64,000 bases of DNA, from positions 69,157 through 133,156 of the forward strand of contig SAQE01000006.1 of NCBI GenBank assembly GCA_004020545.1. Direction: 5' to 3'. Shown here piece after piece: positions 31,626-41,293 of the stretch. Each line of letters begins with the position of its first letter. Position 1 is the stretch's first letter. The stretch is from Mesorhizobium sp. (GTDB lineage: Bacteria > Pseudomonadota > Alphaproteobacteria > Rhizobiales > Rhizobiaceae). The notes under the pieces are model-generated. The model did not search any database. It saw only the letters and a list, made by a program, of their open reading frames with translations, and was not told the origin of the DNA. The position numbers and the translations under genes are program-made.

Positions 31626-33998
31626 TTAGAAACGAGTTGCAATGCCGAAGTTGAATTCCTGCACGTCGTCGCCCGGCTGTTTCTCGACCGGGATCGCATA
31701 GTCGATGCGGATCGGGCCGAACGGCGAAGCCCACATCAGGCCGACACCGACCGAAGCGCGCAAATGCATGTCAGCCGAGCCCGGCTTGACCAGGCCTGGG
31801 GTGAGCTTGTTGCCATAAAGCGTCGCCGCGTCCGCAAAAACCGCTCCCCGCAAGCCGAAGCTTTCCGGAATGACCGGCAGCGGGAACTGGGCTTCCGCCG
31901 AGGCATTGAAATAGGTCGTGCCGCCGAGATGGTCACCGCTGTCGTCGTTGGCAATCGGGCCGATGCCGCCATACGCGAAACCGCGGATCATGCGGTCGTT
32001 GCTCTGGAAGTGGTCGAAGATGCGCAGGTCGCCATTGCCGTAGCCCGCGATATAGCCCGCGCCGCCCGAAACCAGGCCGACCAGGTCGAGCTGCTCGGAC
32101 AAGGTCTGATACACACTTGCACGCCCGGTCAACTTCACCCACTTGGCGTCACCGCCGAGACCAGCGACCTCGGTCGTGCCGGTGATGTAAAGACCCTCAT
32201 GCGGGTTCTTCATGTCGTCGATGGTGTTGTAGACCAGACCGAGGCTGACCGAAGACTTGACCCAAGGGCTTTCGGCAACGCCGTCCCGAATCGCCTGCGA
32301 GATGGTGCATTTGTTGGGGTCGTATTGCCCGTTGGCGTCCAAGCAGCCATCGGCGAGCGAATACTTCTCCTGCGAGATGTTATACGCCAACTGGGTCGAG
32401 ATGCTGTCGGTGATCGGCAGGCCGAAGCGGATGGTCCCGCCGGTGACATCCGTGTCGTAGTGATTGTACTCACGGGTCGACTTGTAGATATCGAAGCCCG
32501 CAGCGATGCGCCGGCCGAGGAAATACGGCTCGGTGAACGAAACGCTGTAGTCGCGCGAGTGCCTGCCGCCGCCGGCCGACAGCTTGATGTACTGGCCGCG
32601 GCCGAGGAAGTTGCGCTCGGTGATCGAACCTTCGACGGACGGACCGGGCGTATCGCCGCCGGTCGAATAGCCGGCGCCGACCGAGAACTCGCCGGTCGAC
32701 TTCTCGACGACGTCGACCACCAGAACGACCTGATCGGGAGCCGAGCCAGGAACGGTCGATATCTCGACTTTGTCAAAGTAATCAAGCGCTTCCAGCCGCT
32801 TCTTCGCGCGCTGAATGAGAACCTGGTTGAAGGCGTCGCCTTCGCTGACGTCGAATTCGCGACGGATGACATAGTCGCGCGTGCGGTCGTTGCCGCGGAT
32901 TTCGATGCGCTCGACATAGGCCTTGGTGCCCTGGTCGATGGTGTAGACGACCGAGATCGTATGGTTCTCGAAATTGCGATCGCCACGCGGCGTCACCTGG
33001 GCGAATGCGTAGCCCGAACCCGCGACCTTCTCGGTGAGCGCGACGATCGAATCCTCGACGTCCTTGGCGTTGTAGACATCGCCCTTGTGGGTCTCGACCA
33101 CCGATTCCAGCGACTTCGAGTCGACCTCTGGGATCGTGCTCTCGACGCTGATGTCGCCAAAGTTGTAGCGCTCGCCTTCCTGCACGGTGATCGTGACCGT
33201 GTATTTGTTGGTGGTGTCGTCGAGCTCGCCGACGGCGGAAACGACCTGGAAGTCGGCGTAACCGTGATTGTAGTAGAAGCGGCGCAGCAACTCCTGGTCG
33301 GCGCGCAGCTTGTCCTCGTCATAGACGTCATCGCGCAGCACGAACGACAGCCAGGACGAACGCTTGGTGTTGATCACGTCCGACAGGCGACGGCTGGAAA
33401 AGGCGCTGTTGCCGACGAAGTTGATCGCCGCGATCTGGGTACGGCCGCCTTCCGTGATGTTGAAGACCACGTTCACGCGATTGTCGCCGAGGTCCATGAT
33501 CTGCGTGGTCACGGCGGCGTCGTCGCGGCCGATGCGCCGATAGGCCGCCTTCACCGCCTCGACGTCGGCATCGAGCGCCTGCTGCGAGAAAGTCGCACGC
33601 GGCTTCAGCTGGATGGCCGCCTGAAGGGCGTTGTCCTTGAGCTTCTTGTTGCCCTGGAACAGGACCTGGTTGACGACCTTGTATTCGGAAACCTTGACGA
33701 CCAGGGTCGAGCCGACCTGATTGATCTGGACGTCCGAGAACAGCCCGGTGCCGAATAGCGCCTTGACGGCGCTGTCGATATCGGCGCTCGAAAACGCCTT
33801 GCCGGGCTTGATCGAAATGTAATTGCGGATGGTTTCGGCATCGACACGCTGGTTGCCGCTGACCTCGACTCTGCTGACGACTGCTGCTTCGGCTACCGAT
33901 GTGGCAACGAACTGCACTGCGAGCGCGCCTGGCAAAACCAGGGCGGCGGACAAAGCCGCCGCGGACGCGGCGCTCAGAAACTTGGATGCTGCCTTCAT
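31626..33998 (-). CDS. bamA: Outer membrane protein assembly factor BamA
   Basis: 790 residues. Core of the BAM complex that inserts beta-barrel proteins in the outer membrane. Signal peptide (to about residue 38, VAEA), five POTRA domains (about 40-420; the first has VEVSGNQRVDAETIRNYI) and an Omp85 barrel to the C-terminal Phe of FGIATRF, the BAM recognition signature. ATG 33998 starts the signal peptide; an upstream ATG at 34031 adds a non-signal stretch. Between rseP and lpxD as usual. Confidence 0.97.
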   Translation of the reverse strand: MKAASKFLSAASAAALSAALVLPGALAVQFVATSVAEAAVVSRVEVSGNQRVDAETIRNYISIKPGKAFSSADIDSAVKALFGTGLFSDVQINQVGSTLVVKVSEYKVVNQVLFQGNKKLKDNALQAAIQLKPRATFSQQALDADVEAVKAAYRRIGRDDAAVTTQIMDLGDNRVNVVFNITEGGRTQIAAINFVGNSAFSSRRLSDVINTKRSSWLSFVLRDDVYDEDKLRADQELLRRFYYNHGYADFQVVSAVGELDDTTNKYTVTITVQEGERYNFGDISVESTIPEVDSKSLESVVETHKGDVYNAKDVEDSIVALTEKVAGSGYAFAQVTPRGDRNFENHTISVVYTIDQGTKAYVERIEIRGNDRTRDYVIRREFDVSEGDAFNQVLIQRAKKRLEALDYFDKVEISTVPGSAPDQVVLVVDVVEKSTGEFSVGAGYSTGGDTPGPSVEGSITERNFLGRGQYIKLSAGGGRHSRDYSVSFTEPYFLGRRIAAGFDIYKSTREYNHYDTDVTGGTIRFGLPITDSISTQLAYNISQEKYSLADGCLDANGQYDPNKCTISQAIRDGVAESPWVKSSVSLGLVYNTIDDMKNPHEGLYITGTTEVAGLGGDAKWVKLTGRASVYQTLSEQLDLVGLVSGGAGYIAGYGNGDLRIFDHFQSNDRMIRGFAYGGIGPIANDDSGDHLGGTTYFNASAEAQFPLPVIPESFGLRGAVFADAATLYGNKLTPGLVKPGSADMHLRASVGVGLMWASPFGPIRIDYAIPVEKQPGDDVQEFNFGIATRF

Positions 33999-34216
33999 CG
34001 GGCTTTTGTACCTTTTTCTCGTAGTCCCCACGGCGAGAAAACCGGACGTGCGGTATTTTCCCTTACCGTATTAACCGGATTTTCCCCACAAGCAAGGCTC
34101 CCGGTTAATTTGTATTTACTTAACCCTGATGCGTGGCTTTCGCGTCACGCATATCCCCACGCATGGTAAACGGCATCTCAATATGGTCGGGTCCGAAGCC
34201 AAATTCCTTCATGATT

Positions 34217-35359
34217 TCAGCACCCAAACAGATCATTCCAAAAAACGAAGCCCATGAACCCGAGCACCAGAAGGAGACCGGTCCGGTAGGCCATCTCCAT
34301 CATCCGCTCCGACACGGGCCGCCTTATGACGGCCTCCACGCCGTAGAACAAGAGGTGCCCGCCGTCGAGGGGGGGAATCGGCAGAAGATTGAGAATCCCT
34401 ATCCCGACTGACAGGAATGCAACAAGCTGCACCAGCCACTCGAAGCCGAGTTTGGCCGCCTGCCCCGACATTTTTGCGATCTTGATCGGCCCGCCCAGTT
34501 GGCATTTGTCCTCGCGTCCGACGATGAACCGCTTCAGGAACTGGCCGGTGCGTTCAATGACATGCCCGGTTTCCTCGACAGCCGCTGCCAGTGCGCCCGC
34601 AGGCGTGTAGGAGACCAGCCGCGGCTGTCCAAGCTCGGTGTTGTTGGCGACGCCGATGACCGCGACCTTGACCTTGTTGCCCAGCGCGTCCTGCTGCTCC
34701 ATCGGCTGCGGCGTCGCCGTGACGGTGATTTCCTTGCCGTCGCGCAACATGGTGAAAGTGATGGCGTCGCCGGCGCGGCCCGAGACCAGACGCTGAACGT
34801 CGGCGAAGGTCTCCACTTTGTTGCCGTCGACGCTGACGAATCGGTCGCCGGGCTGGATACCCGCCTTGGCGGCCGGGCTGCCGGCAACCACTTCGGCCAC
34901 CATCGGCTCCATGACCGGACGGCCGTAGAGCGAGAACAGCACCGCGAAGACGGCGATCGTCAGCAGGAAATTGAACAGCGGTCCGGCAACGACGGTCGCC
35001 GCGCGCTTCCAGATCGGCTGAGTGTGGAAAGCGACCTCGCGCTCGGCCTCGGTCAACGATTCGATGTCTTCGGCACTCGGCTGGCTCGATGTCGCGTTCA
35101 TGTCGCCGACGAACTTGACATAGCCGCCAAGCGGGATGGCGCACAGCTTCCAGCGGGTGCCGTGGCGGTCGTTGAAACCGAAGAGTTCCGGGCCGAAGCC
35201 GATGGCAAAAGCCTTCACGCCGATGCCGCAGCAGCGGCCGATCAGGTAGTGGCCCATCTCATGGACAAACACGACGACGGTGAGCACGAACAGGAACGGC
35301 ACGAGGGTGCCAAGGACAAAACCCTGCGTGCTGAAGAGCGCGTGAAGAATCTCGTTCAA
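34217..35359 (-). CDS. rseP: Site-2 intramembrane metalloprotease RseP
   Basis: 380 residues. Cleaves transmembrane anti-sigma factors or signal-peptide remnants within the inner membrane. Zinc site HEMGHYL in the first span (about residue 34), a single PDZ domain (about 130-215, AGIQPGDRFVSVDGNKVE) and the C-terminal NLLPIPPLDGGHLL with the third ligand. One PDZ domain instead of the two of E. coli is typical of alphaproteobacteria such as Caulobacter MmpA. It directly follows cdsA; dxr is not between them. Confidence 0.95.
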   Translation of the reverse strand: MNEILHALFSTQGFVLGTLVPFLFVLTVVVFVHEMGHYLIGRCCGIGVKAFAIGFGPELFGFNDRHGTRWKLCAIPLGGYVKFVGDMNATSSQPSAEDIESLTEAEREVAFHTQPIWKRAATVVAGPLFNFLLTIAVFAVLFSLYGRPVMEPMVAEVVAGSPAAKAGIQPGDRFVSVDGNKVETFADVQRLVSGRAGDAITFTMLRDGKEITVTATPQPMEQQDALGNKVKVAVIGVANNTELGQPRLVSYTPAGALAAAVEETGHVIERTGQFLKRFIVGREDKCQLGGPIKIAKMSGQAAKLGFEWLVQLVAFLSVGIGILNLLPIPPLDGGHLLFYGVEAVIRRPVSERMMEMAYRTGLLLVLGFMGFVFWNDLFGC

Positions 35360-35462
35360 GTCATGCCCTCAAATTCGCCCAGCGCGACAGTCCGCCGCGA
35401 CTGTGACATCAATCCGGGCGAATCCGTGGCACGCGTCGTTTTTCGCCCAGTGGCGACGCCAT

Positions 35463-36278
35463 TCAGTTCGGAAACAGCCCCATTGCCGGATGGTCGGCGC
35501 TCGCCGTGATCCAGCCAATGACGTACAGGGCGAAGGCCGCCGCGACAAGCCCGTCGACCCTGTCCATGACGCCGCCATGCCCAGGAATCAGATTGCTCGA
35601 ATCCTTGCAGCCGTGCCGGCGCTTGACCCAGGATTCGTACAGGTCGCCGATCTGCGAGACGATAGAGAGCGCCAGCGCTATGAGACCAAGCTGCATGAGA
35701 TTGCCGGCTCCGGCCACGATTGCCAGCAGCAATCCGGCGACGACGCCGCCGACGGCGCCGCCAAGCGCGCCGCTCTGCGTCTTGCCGGGCGAGATCGACG
35801 GCGCCAGCTTCGGCCCGCCGACCGCGCGCCCGACGAAATAGGCCGCTATGTCGGTCGCCCAGACCACAGCGAACAGGAACAGGATGGCGATCAGCCCGGA
35901 ATGGTTGTCATCGCGCAGATAAGCGAGCGAAAAGCCGGATAGCGACGCATAGGCCAGCCCCGATGCCTCCCATTGCGCTGCTCCCCGCAGCCGCGCCGCA
36001 ACAGCGCCGACGGCAGTGAGAGCTGCGACCAGAAGCAGCAGCCAGAGCGCCGGCAGCCCGGCAATCATTGCGCCGACGAGGACCAGCATCAGCGTTTCCG
36101 GTAGAAAGCCGATCGCGGCGCCGCCCGCAGAGCGCGACATGCGCGTCCATTCGTAGAAGATCAGCGCCGCTATAGCCGCGCAGAACAGGCGGAACGGCAG
36201 TCCGCCAAGCCAGGTGAGCGTAAGCGTAACGGCCGCCATCACGATGGCCGAGATGACACGCTGCTGGAGATTGCTCAT
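35463..36278 (-). CDS. cdsA: Phosphatidate cytidylyltransferase
   Basis: 271 residues with about eight membrane spans. Makes CDP-diacylglycerol, precursor of all phospholipids. The C-terminal signature is present: WATDIAAYFVGRAVGG, PSISPGKTQSGALGG and the Asp/His-containing LIPGHGGVMDRVDGL. Follows uppS by 11 bases; a 103-base gap separates it from rseP. Confidence 0.94.
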   Translation of the reverse strand: MSNLQQRVISAIVMAAVTLTLTWLGGLPFRLFCAAIAALIFYEWTRMSRSAGGAAIGFLPETLMLVLVGAMIAGLPALWLLLLVAALTAVGAVAARLRGAAQWEASGLAYASLSGFSLAYLRDDNHSGLIAILFLFAVVWATDIAAYFVGRAVGGPKLAPSISPGKTQSGALGGAVGGVVAGLLLAIVAGAGNLMQLGLIALALSIVSQIGDLYESWVKRRHGCKDSSNLIPGHGGVMDRVDGLVAAAFALYVIGWITASADHPAMGLFPN

Positions 36279-36289
36279 TGGTGCTGACG

Positions 36290-37009
36290 CTACGAGGCGA
36301 CGTCGCGGGCGGCGAGCCCGCCGAAGCGGCGCTCGCGACCGGCAAAGTCCCGCAGGGCATCGGCGAGATGCTCCCGGCTGAAATCCGGCCAGAAACAGGG
36401 CAGGAAGACGAGCTCGCTATAGGCGGCCTGCCACAAAAGGAAGTTCGACAGCCTGAGCTCGCCGCTGGTGCGGATCACCAGGTCGGGATCGGGAATGCCG
36501 TCGGTGTCGAGCGAGGCGGCAAAACTCTCCATCGTGATGGCGTCGCTGTCCATCTCGCCGCGCGCCACGGCGGCGGCGAGCTTGCGCGCGGCGCGCACGA
36601 TCTCGTCGCGGCCGCCATAGTTGAAGGCGATGACGAGCGTCAGCGCTTCGTTGCGCGCGGTCAGCGATTCGGCTTCCTGCAGCAGCCCCCTGATATCGGG
36701 CTGCAGCCCTTCCCGGTCGCCTATCACCCTCACCCGCACGCCGTTCTGGTGCAGTTCGGCGAGATCGCGGCGGATGAAGAGTTTCAACAGACCCATCAGG
36801 TCGCTGACCTCGGATTTCGGCCGCGACCAGTTTTCCGAGGAGAAGGCGTAGACCGTCAGATAGGAGACACCGAGCTCCGGCGCGGCGCGCACCGTCTTGC
36901 GCAAGGCCTCGACGCCGGCGCGGTGGCCGGCAAGCCGCGGCAAGCCGCGCGCCTTGGCCCAGCGTCCGTTTCCATCCATGATGATCGCGACATGCGCGGG
37001 CGTTGCCAT
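36290..37009 (-). CDS. uppS: Undecaprenyl diphosphate synthase
   Basis: 239 residues. Builds the C55 lipid carrier for peptidoglycan and O-antigen. Catalytic Asp in [21 protein letters not shown] near residue 10, FSSENWSRP, and C-terminal [19 protein letters not shown]. The function fits the neighbouring envelope genes. 32 bases downstream of frr. Confidence 0.96.
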   Translation of the reverse strand: MATPAHVAIIMDGNGRWAKARGLPRLAGHRAGVEALRKTVRAAPELGVSYLTVYAFSSENWSRPKSEVSDLMGLLKLFIRRDLAELHQNGVRVRVIGDREGLQPDIRGLLQEAESLTARNEALTLVIAFNYGGRDEIVRAARKLAAAVARGEMDSDAITMESFAASLDTDGIPDPDLVIRTSGELRLSNFLLWQAAYSELVFLPCFWPDFSREHLADALRDFAGRERRFGGLAARDVAS

Positions 37010-37041
37010 GGTCTCGCTTTCGAGCCGGTGAAAAACCGACC

Positions 37042-37602
37042 CTAAACCTGCATGATTTCAGCTTCCTTATCGGAAAGCAGGTGATCGATGGTGCTGATCA
37101 TCTCGTCGGTCAGCTTCTGAACCTGGTCGGAGCGCTTGCGATGATCGTCTTCGCTGAGCGTGCCGTCCTTTTCGGCCTTCTTGAGGAAATCCATGCCGTC
37201 GCGACGGACATGGCGAACCGCGACGCGGGCGTTCTCGGCATAGCCATGCGAGATCTTGACCAGTTCCTTGCGGCGCTGCTCGTTGAGCTCGGGCAGCGGA
37301 ATCCTCAGATTGGTGCCGTCGACGATCGGATTGAAGCCGAGATTGGCTTCGCGGATGGCGCGGTCGACGGCGCTGACCATGGACTTGTCCCAGACCGAGA
37401 CCGAAATCATGCGCGGCTCCGGCACCGTCACATTGGCCACCTGGTTGATCGGCATCGCCGTGCCATAGGCCTGGACCTGGACGGCGTCGAGCAGGTTGCT
37501 GGACGCGCGGCCGGTGCGCAGCGAAGCGAGATCGTGCTTGAAGGCCGCGATCGCCCCATCCATGCGCCGCTTGAGATCGTCGTACTCGCCACTCATGTTC
37601 AT
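37042..37602 (-). CDS. frr: Ribosome recycling factor
   Basis: 186 residues. Splits post-termination ribosomes with EF-G. Three-helix-bundle pattern: [25 protein letters not shown], a central domain with the [14 protein letters not shown] strand pair, and [20 protein letters not shown] with conserved Arg residues. The start may be MNMSGEY or MSGEYDD six bases later. Confidence 0.96.
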   Translation of the reverse strand: MNMSGEYDDLKRRMDGAIAAFKHDLASLRTGRASSNLLDAVQVQAYGTAMPINQVANVTVPEPRMISVSVWDKSMVSAVDRAIREANLGFNPIVDGTNLRIPLPELNEQRRKELVKISHGYAENARVAVRHVRRDGMDFLKKAEKDGTLSEDDHRKRSDQVQKLTDEMISTIDHLLSDKEAEIMQV

Positions 37603-37685
37603 CTCCTCGACCCGTTCGCCGGGTTCACTGCTTCTCTTCCAGTCTTGTCCGGAACCGGCAATCGTTTAGCCGACTCCGGCCCCGG

Positions 37686-38408
37686 TCAATTGTCCGCGAC
37701 GACCGTGCAACGGCCGCCACCCCTCAGGATTTCGCCGAAACCACCCTTTTCGTGGATCGAATAGACGATTATCGGAATGTTGTTTTCGCGCGCAAGTGCA
37801 ATCGCGGCCGTATCCATGATCGTGAGCCCGCGTTTGATGACTTCGGCATGACTTATGCGGTCGAAGCGTACCGCATCCGGATCCTTCTTGGGGTCGGCCG
37901 AATAGACGCCGTCGACCTGGGTGCCCTTGAAAAGCGCGTCGGCGCCAATCTCGGCCGCGCGCAGCGCCGCGGCCGAATCGGTGGTGAAGAACGGATTGCC
38001 GGTGCCGCCGGCGAAGATCACCACCTTGCCCTGATTCATATAGGCGGTCGCCTGACGCTGGGAGAAGCTCTCGCAGAGCTCGGGCATGGCGATGGCAGAA
38101 AGCACCACGGCATCGACGCCGATCTTGTTCAGCGAGGTGCGCAGCGCCAGCGAGTTGATGACGGTGGCCAACATGCCCATGTGGTCGCCGGTGACGCGGT
38201 CGCCACCCTTGGAGGCAACGGCCACGCCGCGGAAAATGTTGCCGCCGCCGATGACGACGCCGACTTCGATGCCGAGCGCCCGCGCTTCGGCAATGTCGGC
38301 GGCGATGCGGTCGACGACCGAAACGTCGATGCCGAAATGCTGTTCTCCCATCAACGCTTCGCCCGAAGCTTTCAGCAAGACACGTCGATAGAGGGGCTTC
38401 ACCGTCAT
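37686..38408 (-). CDS. pyrH: Uridylate kinase
   Basis: 240 residues. Phosphorylates UMP to UDP. Amino-acid-kinase fold: RRVLLKASGEALMG, VVIGGGNIFRG, DHMGMLATVINSLAL and FAGGTGNPFFTTDSAAALRA. Start ATG 38408 (MTVKPLYRR) is family-like. In most alphaproteobacteria tsf is the upstream neighbour; here a three-gene insertion intervenes. Confidence 0.97.
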   Translation of the reverse strand: MTVKPLYRRVLLKASGEALMGEQHFGIDVSVVDRIAADIAEARALGIEVGVVIGGGNIFRGVAVASKGGDRVTGDHMGMLATVINSLALRTSLNKIGVDAVVLSAIAMPELCESFSQRQATAYMNQGKVVIFAGGTGNPFFTTDSAAALRAAEIGADALFKGTQVDGVYSADPKKDPDAVRFDRISHAEVIKRGLTIMDTAAIALARENNIPIIVYSIHEKGGFGEILRGGGRCTVVADN

Positions 38409-38557
38409 CTGGTTCCTCGAAAATCTCGGCGCGGCAAATCTGGAGGCGAAAGGCGCCCCGCTTCGCCTGGCGGCGCTGGCATGATGGTCCGACCCGATAC
38501 ACGAAGGGCGCGGCGATGTCACGCCGCGCCCTCGCGCAAAATTCCAGGCTTTTTCGA

Positions 38558-39667
38558 TCAGTTGCTGCTGATGCTGACCGCCTCGCCTTCGACCAGGACC
38601 GGCGGCGAATAGCCGGAAGGCTTGTCGCCGGTCACGGTACCGCCCGTGACCCTGACCTGGATCTGCGAGCCGAAATACGGATGAGGAAATGGCGCCGGAA
38701 CGCTGCTAACCGCTTCCAGCCGCTGACGAAGTGCGGCGGGAATTTCGAAATCGAGCGCCGCGAGGTTGTCCTGCAGTTGGGCAAGCTTCGTCGCGCCGAG
38801 GATGACGGCGGCGACGCCGGGTTGCGTCGCCACCCAGTTGAGCGCGACCTCAGCCATGCTGCGTCCGAGTTCGGCGGCCACCTTCTCGAGCTCCGCCACG
38901 ATTGCCCAGTTGCGGTCGCTGAATTTCTGGAAGCCCGGATGCGTGGTGTTGCGGAAGCCGTCGAGCCGCCCGGCATTCCCGGCCTGCGTCGGGCGGTACT
39001 TGCCGCTGAGCAGCCCGCTGGCGAGCGGGCTCCAGACCATGATGCCGGCGCCGTGACGTGTGGCCAGAGGCACGAATTCGTGCTCGATCGTGCGCTCAGT
39101 CAGCGAATATTCGAGCTGCAGGGCCGAGATCGGCTCGTAGCCGCGCAATTCGGCGATCGCCTGCGCCCGGCCTGCATACCAGGCCGGCACGTCGGAAAGG
39201 CCGATATGGCGCACCTTGCCGGCGCGCACCAGATCATCGAGCGTGCGCAGCACCTCCTCGGCCGGCGTCAGCCTGTCCCAGACATGCATAAGGTAGAGGT
39301 CGATGTAGTCGGTGCCGAGCCGCTTCAGCGAAGCGTCTACGGCGCGCATGATGTTCTTTCGGCCATTGCCGCCGGCATTCGCATTGCCCGGTTCTGAATT
39401 GAAGGTGAACTTGGTGGCGATCACCGCCTTGTCGCGTAAGCCCCGCTCGGCGACGAATTCGCCGAGCCAGGTCTCGGCGGTGCCGCCGGTATAGAGGTCG
39501 GCGGTGTCGAAGAAATTGCCGCCGGCCTCGACGTAAGCGTCGAACATGGCGCGGGCGGTATCCCTGTCCGTGCCCCAGCCCCATTCGGTGCCGAAGGTCA
39601 TGGTGCCCAGCGCCATCCGGCTGACGCGCAGGCCGCTATTGCCAAGCGTGTAATAGGTCATGCTCAT
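38558..39667 (-). CDS. Aldo/keto reductase
   Basis: 369 residues, NAD(P)H-dependent (beta/alpha)8 barrel. The catalytic tetrad is intact: Asp/Tyr in DTADLYTGGTAE, Lys in IATKFTF, His in YLMHVWD. The N-terminal LGNSGLRVSRMALGTMTFG and C-terminal VIPVILGA-like segment VAAVILGATKLAQLQDNL fit the YakC/oxidoreductase branch. Substrate unknown. Same strand as, and 29 bases downstream of, the SnoaL-like gene; probably controlled by the divergent LysR regulator. Alternative starts exist in the first three codons (MSM). Confidence 0.9.
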   Translation of the reverse strand: MSMTYYTLGNSGLRVSRMALGTMTFGTEWGWGTDRDTARAMFDAYVEAGGNFFDTADLYTGGTAETWLGEFVAERGLRDKAVIATKFTFNSEPGNANAGGNGRKNIMRAVDASLKRLGTDYIDLYLMHVWDRLTPAEEVLRTLDDLVRAGKVRHIGLSDVPAWYAGRAQAIAELRGYEPISALQLEYSLTERTIEHEFVPLATRHGAGIMVWSPLASGLLSGKYRPTQAGNAGRLDGFRNTTHPGFQKFSDRNWAIVAELEKVAAELGRSMAEVALNWVATQPGVAAVILGATKLAQLQDNLAALDFEIPAALRQRLEAVSSVPAPFPHPYFGSQIQVRVTGGTVTGDKPSGYSPPVLVEGEAVSISSN

Positions 39668-39696
39668 GATGTTCTCCGATCGTGTTTGATGCCGGC

Positions 39697-40224
39697 TTAT
39701 TGGCCGGGGGTCGCCTTGACCCAGGGATTGCCGCGCTCATGCGTCATGCGGAAGGTGAAGCCGTCGACCTTCCAGCCGGCGTCGGAGCGGGTCAGGTGGT
39801 GCTCATAAGTGCCCCAGACTTCCCAGAGCGGGTCGGCATTGCCTTCCATCCCGTTCCAGGCATAGCCGTTGGAAAGGACGGTCGCCTTGTCGCCTTCGAT
39901 GGCGACCTGGTGGTTCGTGCGCAGATGCAGGCTGGTCTTGCTTCCCTTGAGATTTGCCGCCCAGGCGCCGATTAGGTCGTCAGAGGCGATAGTGGCGGCA
40001 GGCTGCCCGGAAAGGCTGCTGAAATCGGCGGCGACGTAGTCGGCGAAATAGCTGCGGGCAAGCTTCCAGTCCTGCGCATCGACGGCGCGATCGATGGCAT
40101 CCGCGATACGGATGACGGCGCGCTCGTCGGCGAGCGCCTGCCAGCCCGTTGGTTCGGCTCCGCCGGCATCGACCGGCGCCAGCGCCAATCCTGCCGCGAA
40201 GGTCACATGTCTCAACGCATTCAT
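39697..40224 (-). CDS. Secreted SnoaL/NTF2-like protein
   Basis: 175 residues. N-terminal export signal (MNALRHVTFAAGLALAP, small residues after) and then a SnoaL/NTF2-like cone: IADAIDRAVDAQDWKLARSYFADYVAADF at the start (helix-helix), a middle HLRTNHQVAIEGDKATVLSNGYAW pair of strands and the C-terminal WKVDGFTF. Such proteins bind small hydrophobic molecules or act as isomerases/hydratases; no catalytic residue can be named. Lies between the LysR regulator and the aldo/keto reductase. Confidence 0.75.
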   Translation of the reverse strand: MNALRHVTFAAGLALAPVDAGGAEPTGWQALADERAVIRIADAIDRAVDAQDWKLARSYFADYVAADFSSLSGQPAATIASDDLIGAWAANLKGSKTSLHLRTNHQVAIEGDKATVLSNGYAWNGMEGNADPLWEVWGTYEHHLTRSDAGWKVDGFTFRMTHERGNPWVKATPGQ

Positions 40225-40300
40225 GTCTCTTCTCCTCGAGCATCAGCCCACCGCCGATGTGTCGAGGACAATGTGGAGTAGCGCGTCGGCATCGATAAGA

Positions 40301-40315
40301 TTGCATTGTTCGCAA
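40301..40315. promoter_or_regulatory. LysR-type operator candidate
   Basis: TTGC-N7-GCAA, a perfect dyad 24 bases before the lysR ATG and 77 bases before the divergent SnoaL gene. It has the T-N11-A spacing expected of LysR-family sites. Position fits autoregulation and control of the divergent pair. Confidence 0.45.
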
Positions 40316-40338
40316 AGACTGTGCGATATCATTCATGA

Positions 40339-41265
40339 ATGGATCGGGATCTGCTCACGCATCTGCCAGTGGTTGTCGCCGTGGCGCGGCGAGGCGGCTT
40401 TGCCCTTGCCGCGGCTGAGCTCGGCATGAGCCCGTCTGCTGTCAGCCATGCCGTGCGGCTGGTGGAAGAGCGGATCGGCCAGCCGCTGTTCGCGCGCACC
40501 ACACGCAGTGTTTCGCTGACGGAAGCCGGCAAGGCGCTGGTGGAGACGGCCGCCCCTGCCCTTCAGGACATCGCCGAACGCATGGACCGCATCCGCGGCG
40601 TCAAGGGCCGGCCCGCCGGCCTGCTCAGGATCAACGCCTCCAACATCGCGATCCCCTTGGCGGTGACGCCCGTTGTGGCCGCCATGGCCGAGCGCTATCC
40701 CGATGTGATGGTCGAAGTTTTCGCCGAACAGGGCCTTGTCGATATCGTCGGAGAAGGTTTCGACGCCGGCATCAGGCTGGGCGAGATGATCGCGCAGGAC
40801 ATGGTCACCGTGCGGCTCACGCCGCCTTTCAAGGCAGTGGTCGTCGCCTCGCCCGCCTATATCGGAAAACACGGCCGGCCGCGTAACGTGGCCGACCTCG
40901 GCAACCACAATTGCATCGGCTACCGGCTCGTCCGCTCGGGCGGGCTCTATCGCTGGGATCTGAACGAGGATGGCAAGGATGTCGTGGTCGAGACACGCGG
41001 CACGGCTGTCGTCACCGATTCGCTTGGCGCCATCGATCTTGCGCTTGCCGGCGTCGGGCTCGCCTATGTGTTCGAGCCGCTGGTGCGCGCCGATCTTGCC
41101 GCCGGTCGCCTGGTCCAGATCCTGCCGAAGACGGCGATCGAGGAGCCGGGCCTCTTCCTCTACTTCCCGCGCCGCGCCTCGATGGCGCCGAAGCTGAGGG
41201 CCTTTATCGACACCGCACAAGAAATCGGCCGGGCATCCATGCGGACACCCGGCCGAGCTGCCTGA
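40339..41265 (+). CDS. LysR family transcriptional regulator
   Basis: 308 residues. N-terminal helix-turn-helix (about 1-60: AVARRGGFALAAAELGMSPSAVSHAVRLVEERIG) and a periplasmic-binding-like effector domain with DAGIRLGEMIAQDMVTVRLTPPF. This is the CrgA/YafC-like branch with FARTTRSVSLTEAGKAL. Divergent from the SnoaL-aldo/keto reductase pair, which it likely controls; the inducer is unknown. Confidence 0.92.
   Translation: MDRDLLTHLPVVVAVARRGGFALAAAELGMSPSAVSHAVRLVEERIGQPLFARTTRSVSLTEAGKALVETAAPALQDIAERMDRIRGVKGRPAGLLRINASNIAIPLAVTPVVAAMAERYPDVMVEVFAEQGLVDIVGEGFDAGIRLGEMIAQDMVTVRLTPPFKAVVVASPAYIGKHGRPRNVADLGNHNCIGYRLVRSGGLYRWDLNEDGKDVVVETRGTAVVTDSLGAIDLALAGVGLAYVFEPLVRADLAAGRLVQILPKTAIEEPGLFLYFPRRASMAPKLRAFIDTAQEIGRASMRTPGRAA
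41225..41256 (-). terminator. Hairpin downstream of tsf, inside the 3' end of the lysR gene
   Basis: TCGGCCGGG and CCCGGCCGA form a perfect 9-bp stem with a 14-base loop. It lies about 40 bases after the tsf stop on the minus strand; an outer TAGCCC/GGGCTA pair (41272-41296) is also present. No T-run, so moderate support. Confidence 0.4.
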
Positions 41266-41293
41266 GCTGCTTAGCCCTGCTTTTCTCTTCGGG

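Noticed and set aside
31764-33758. 664-codon plus-strand frame opposite bamA
   Set aside because: Mirror of BamA; composition His/Arg/Asp/Val with no domain or signal.
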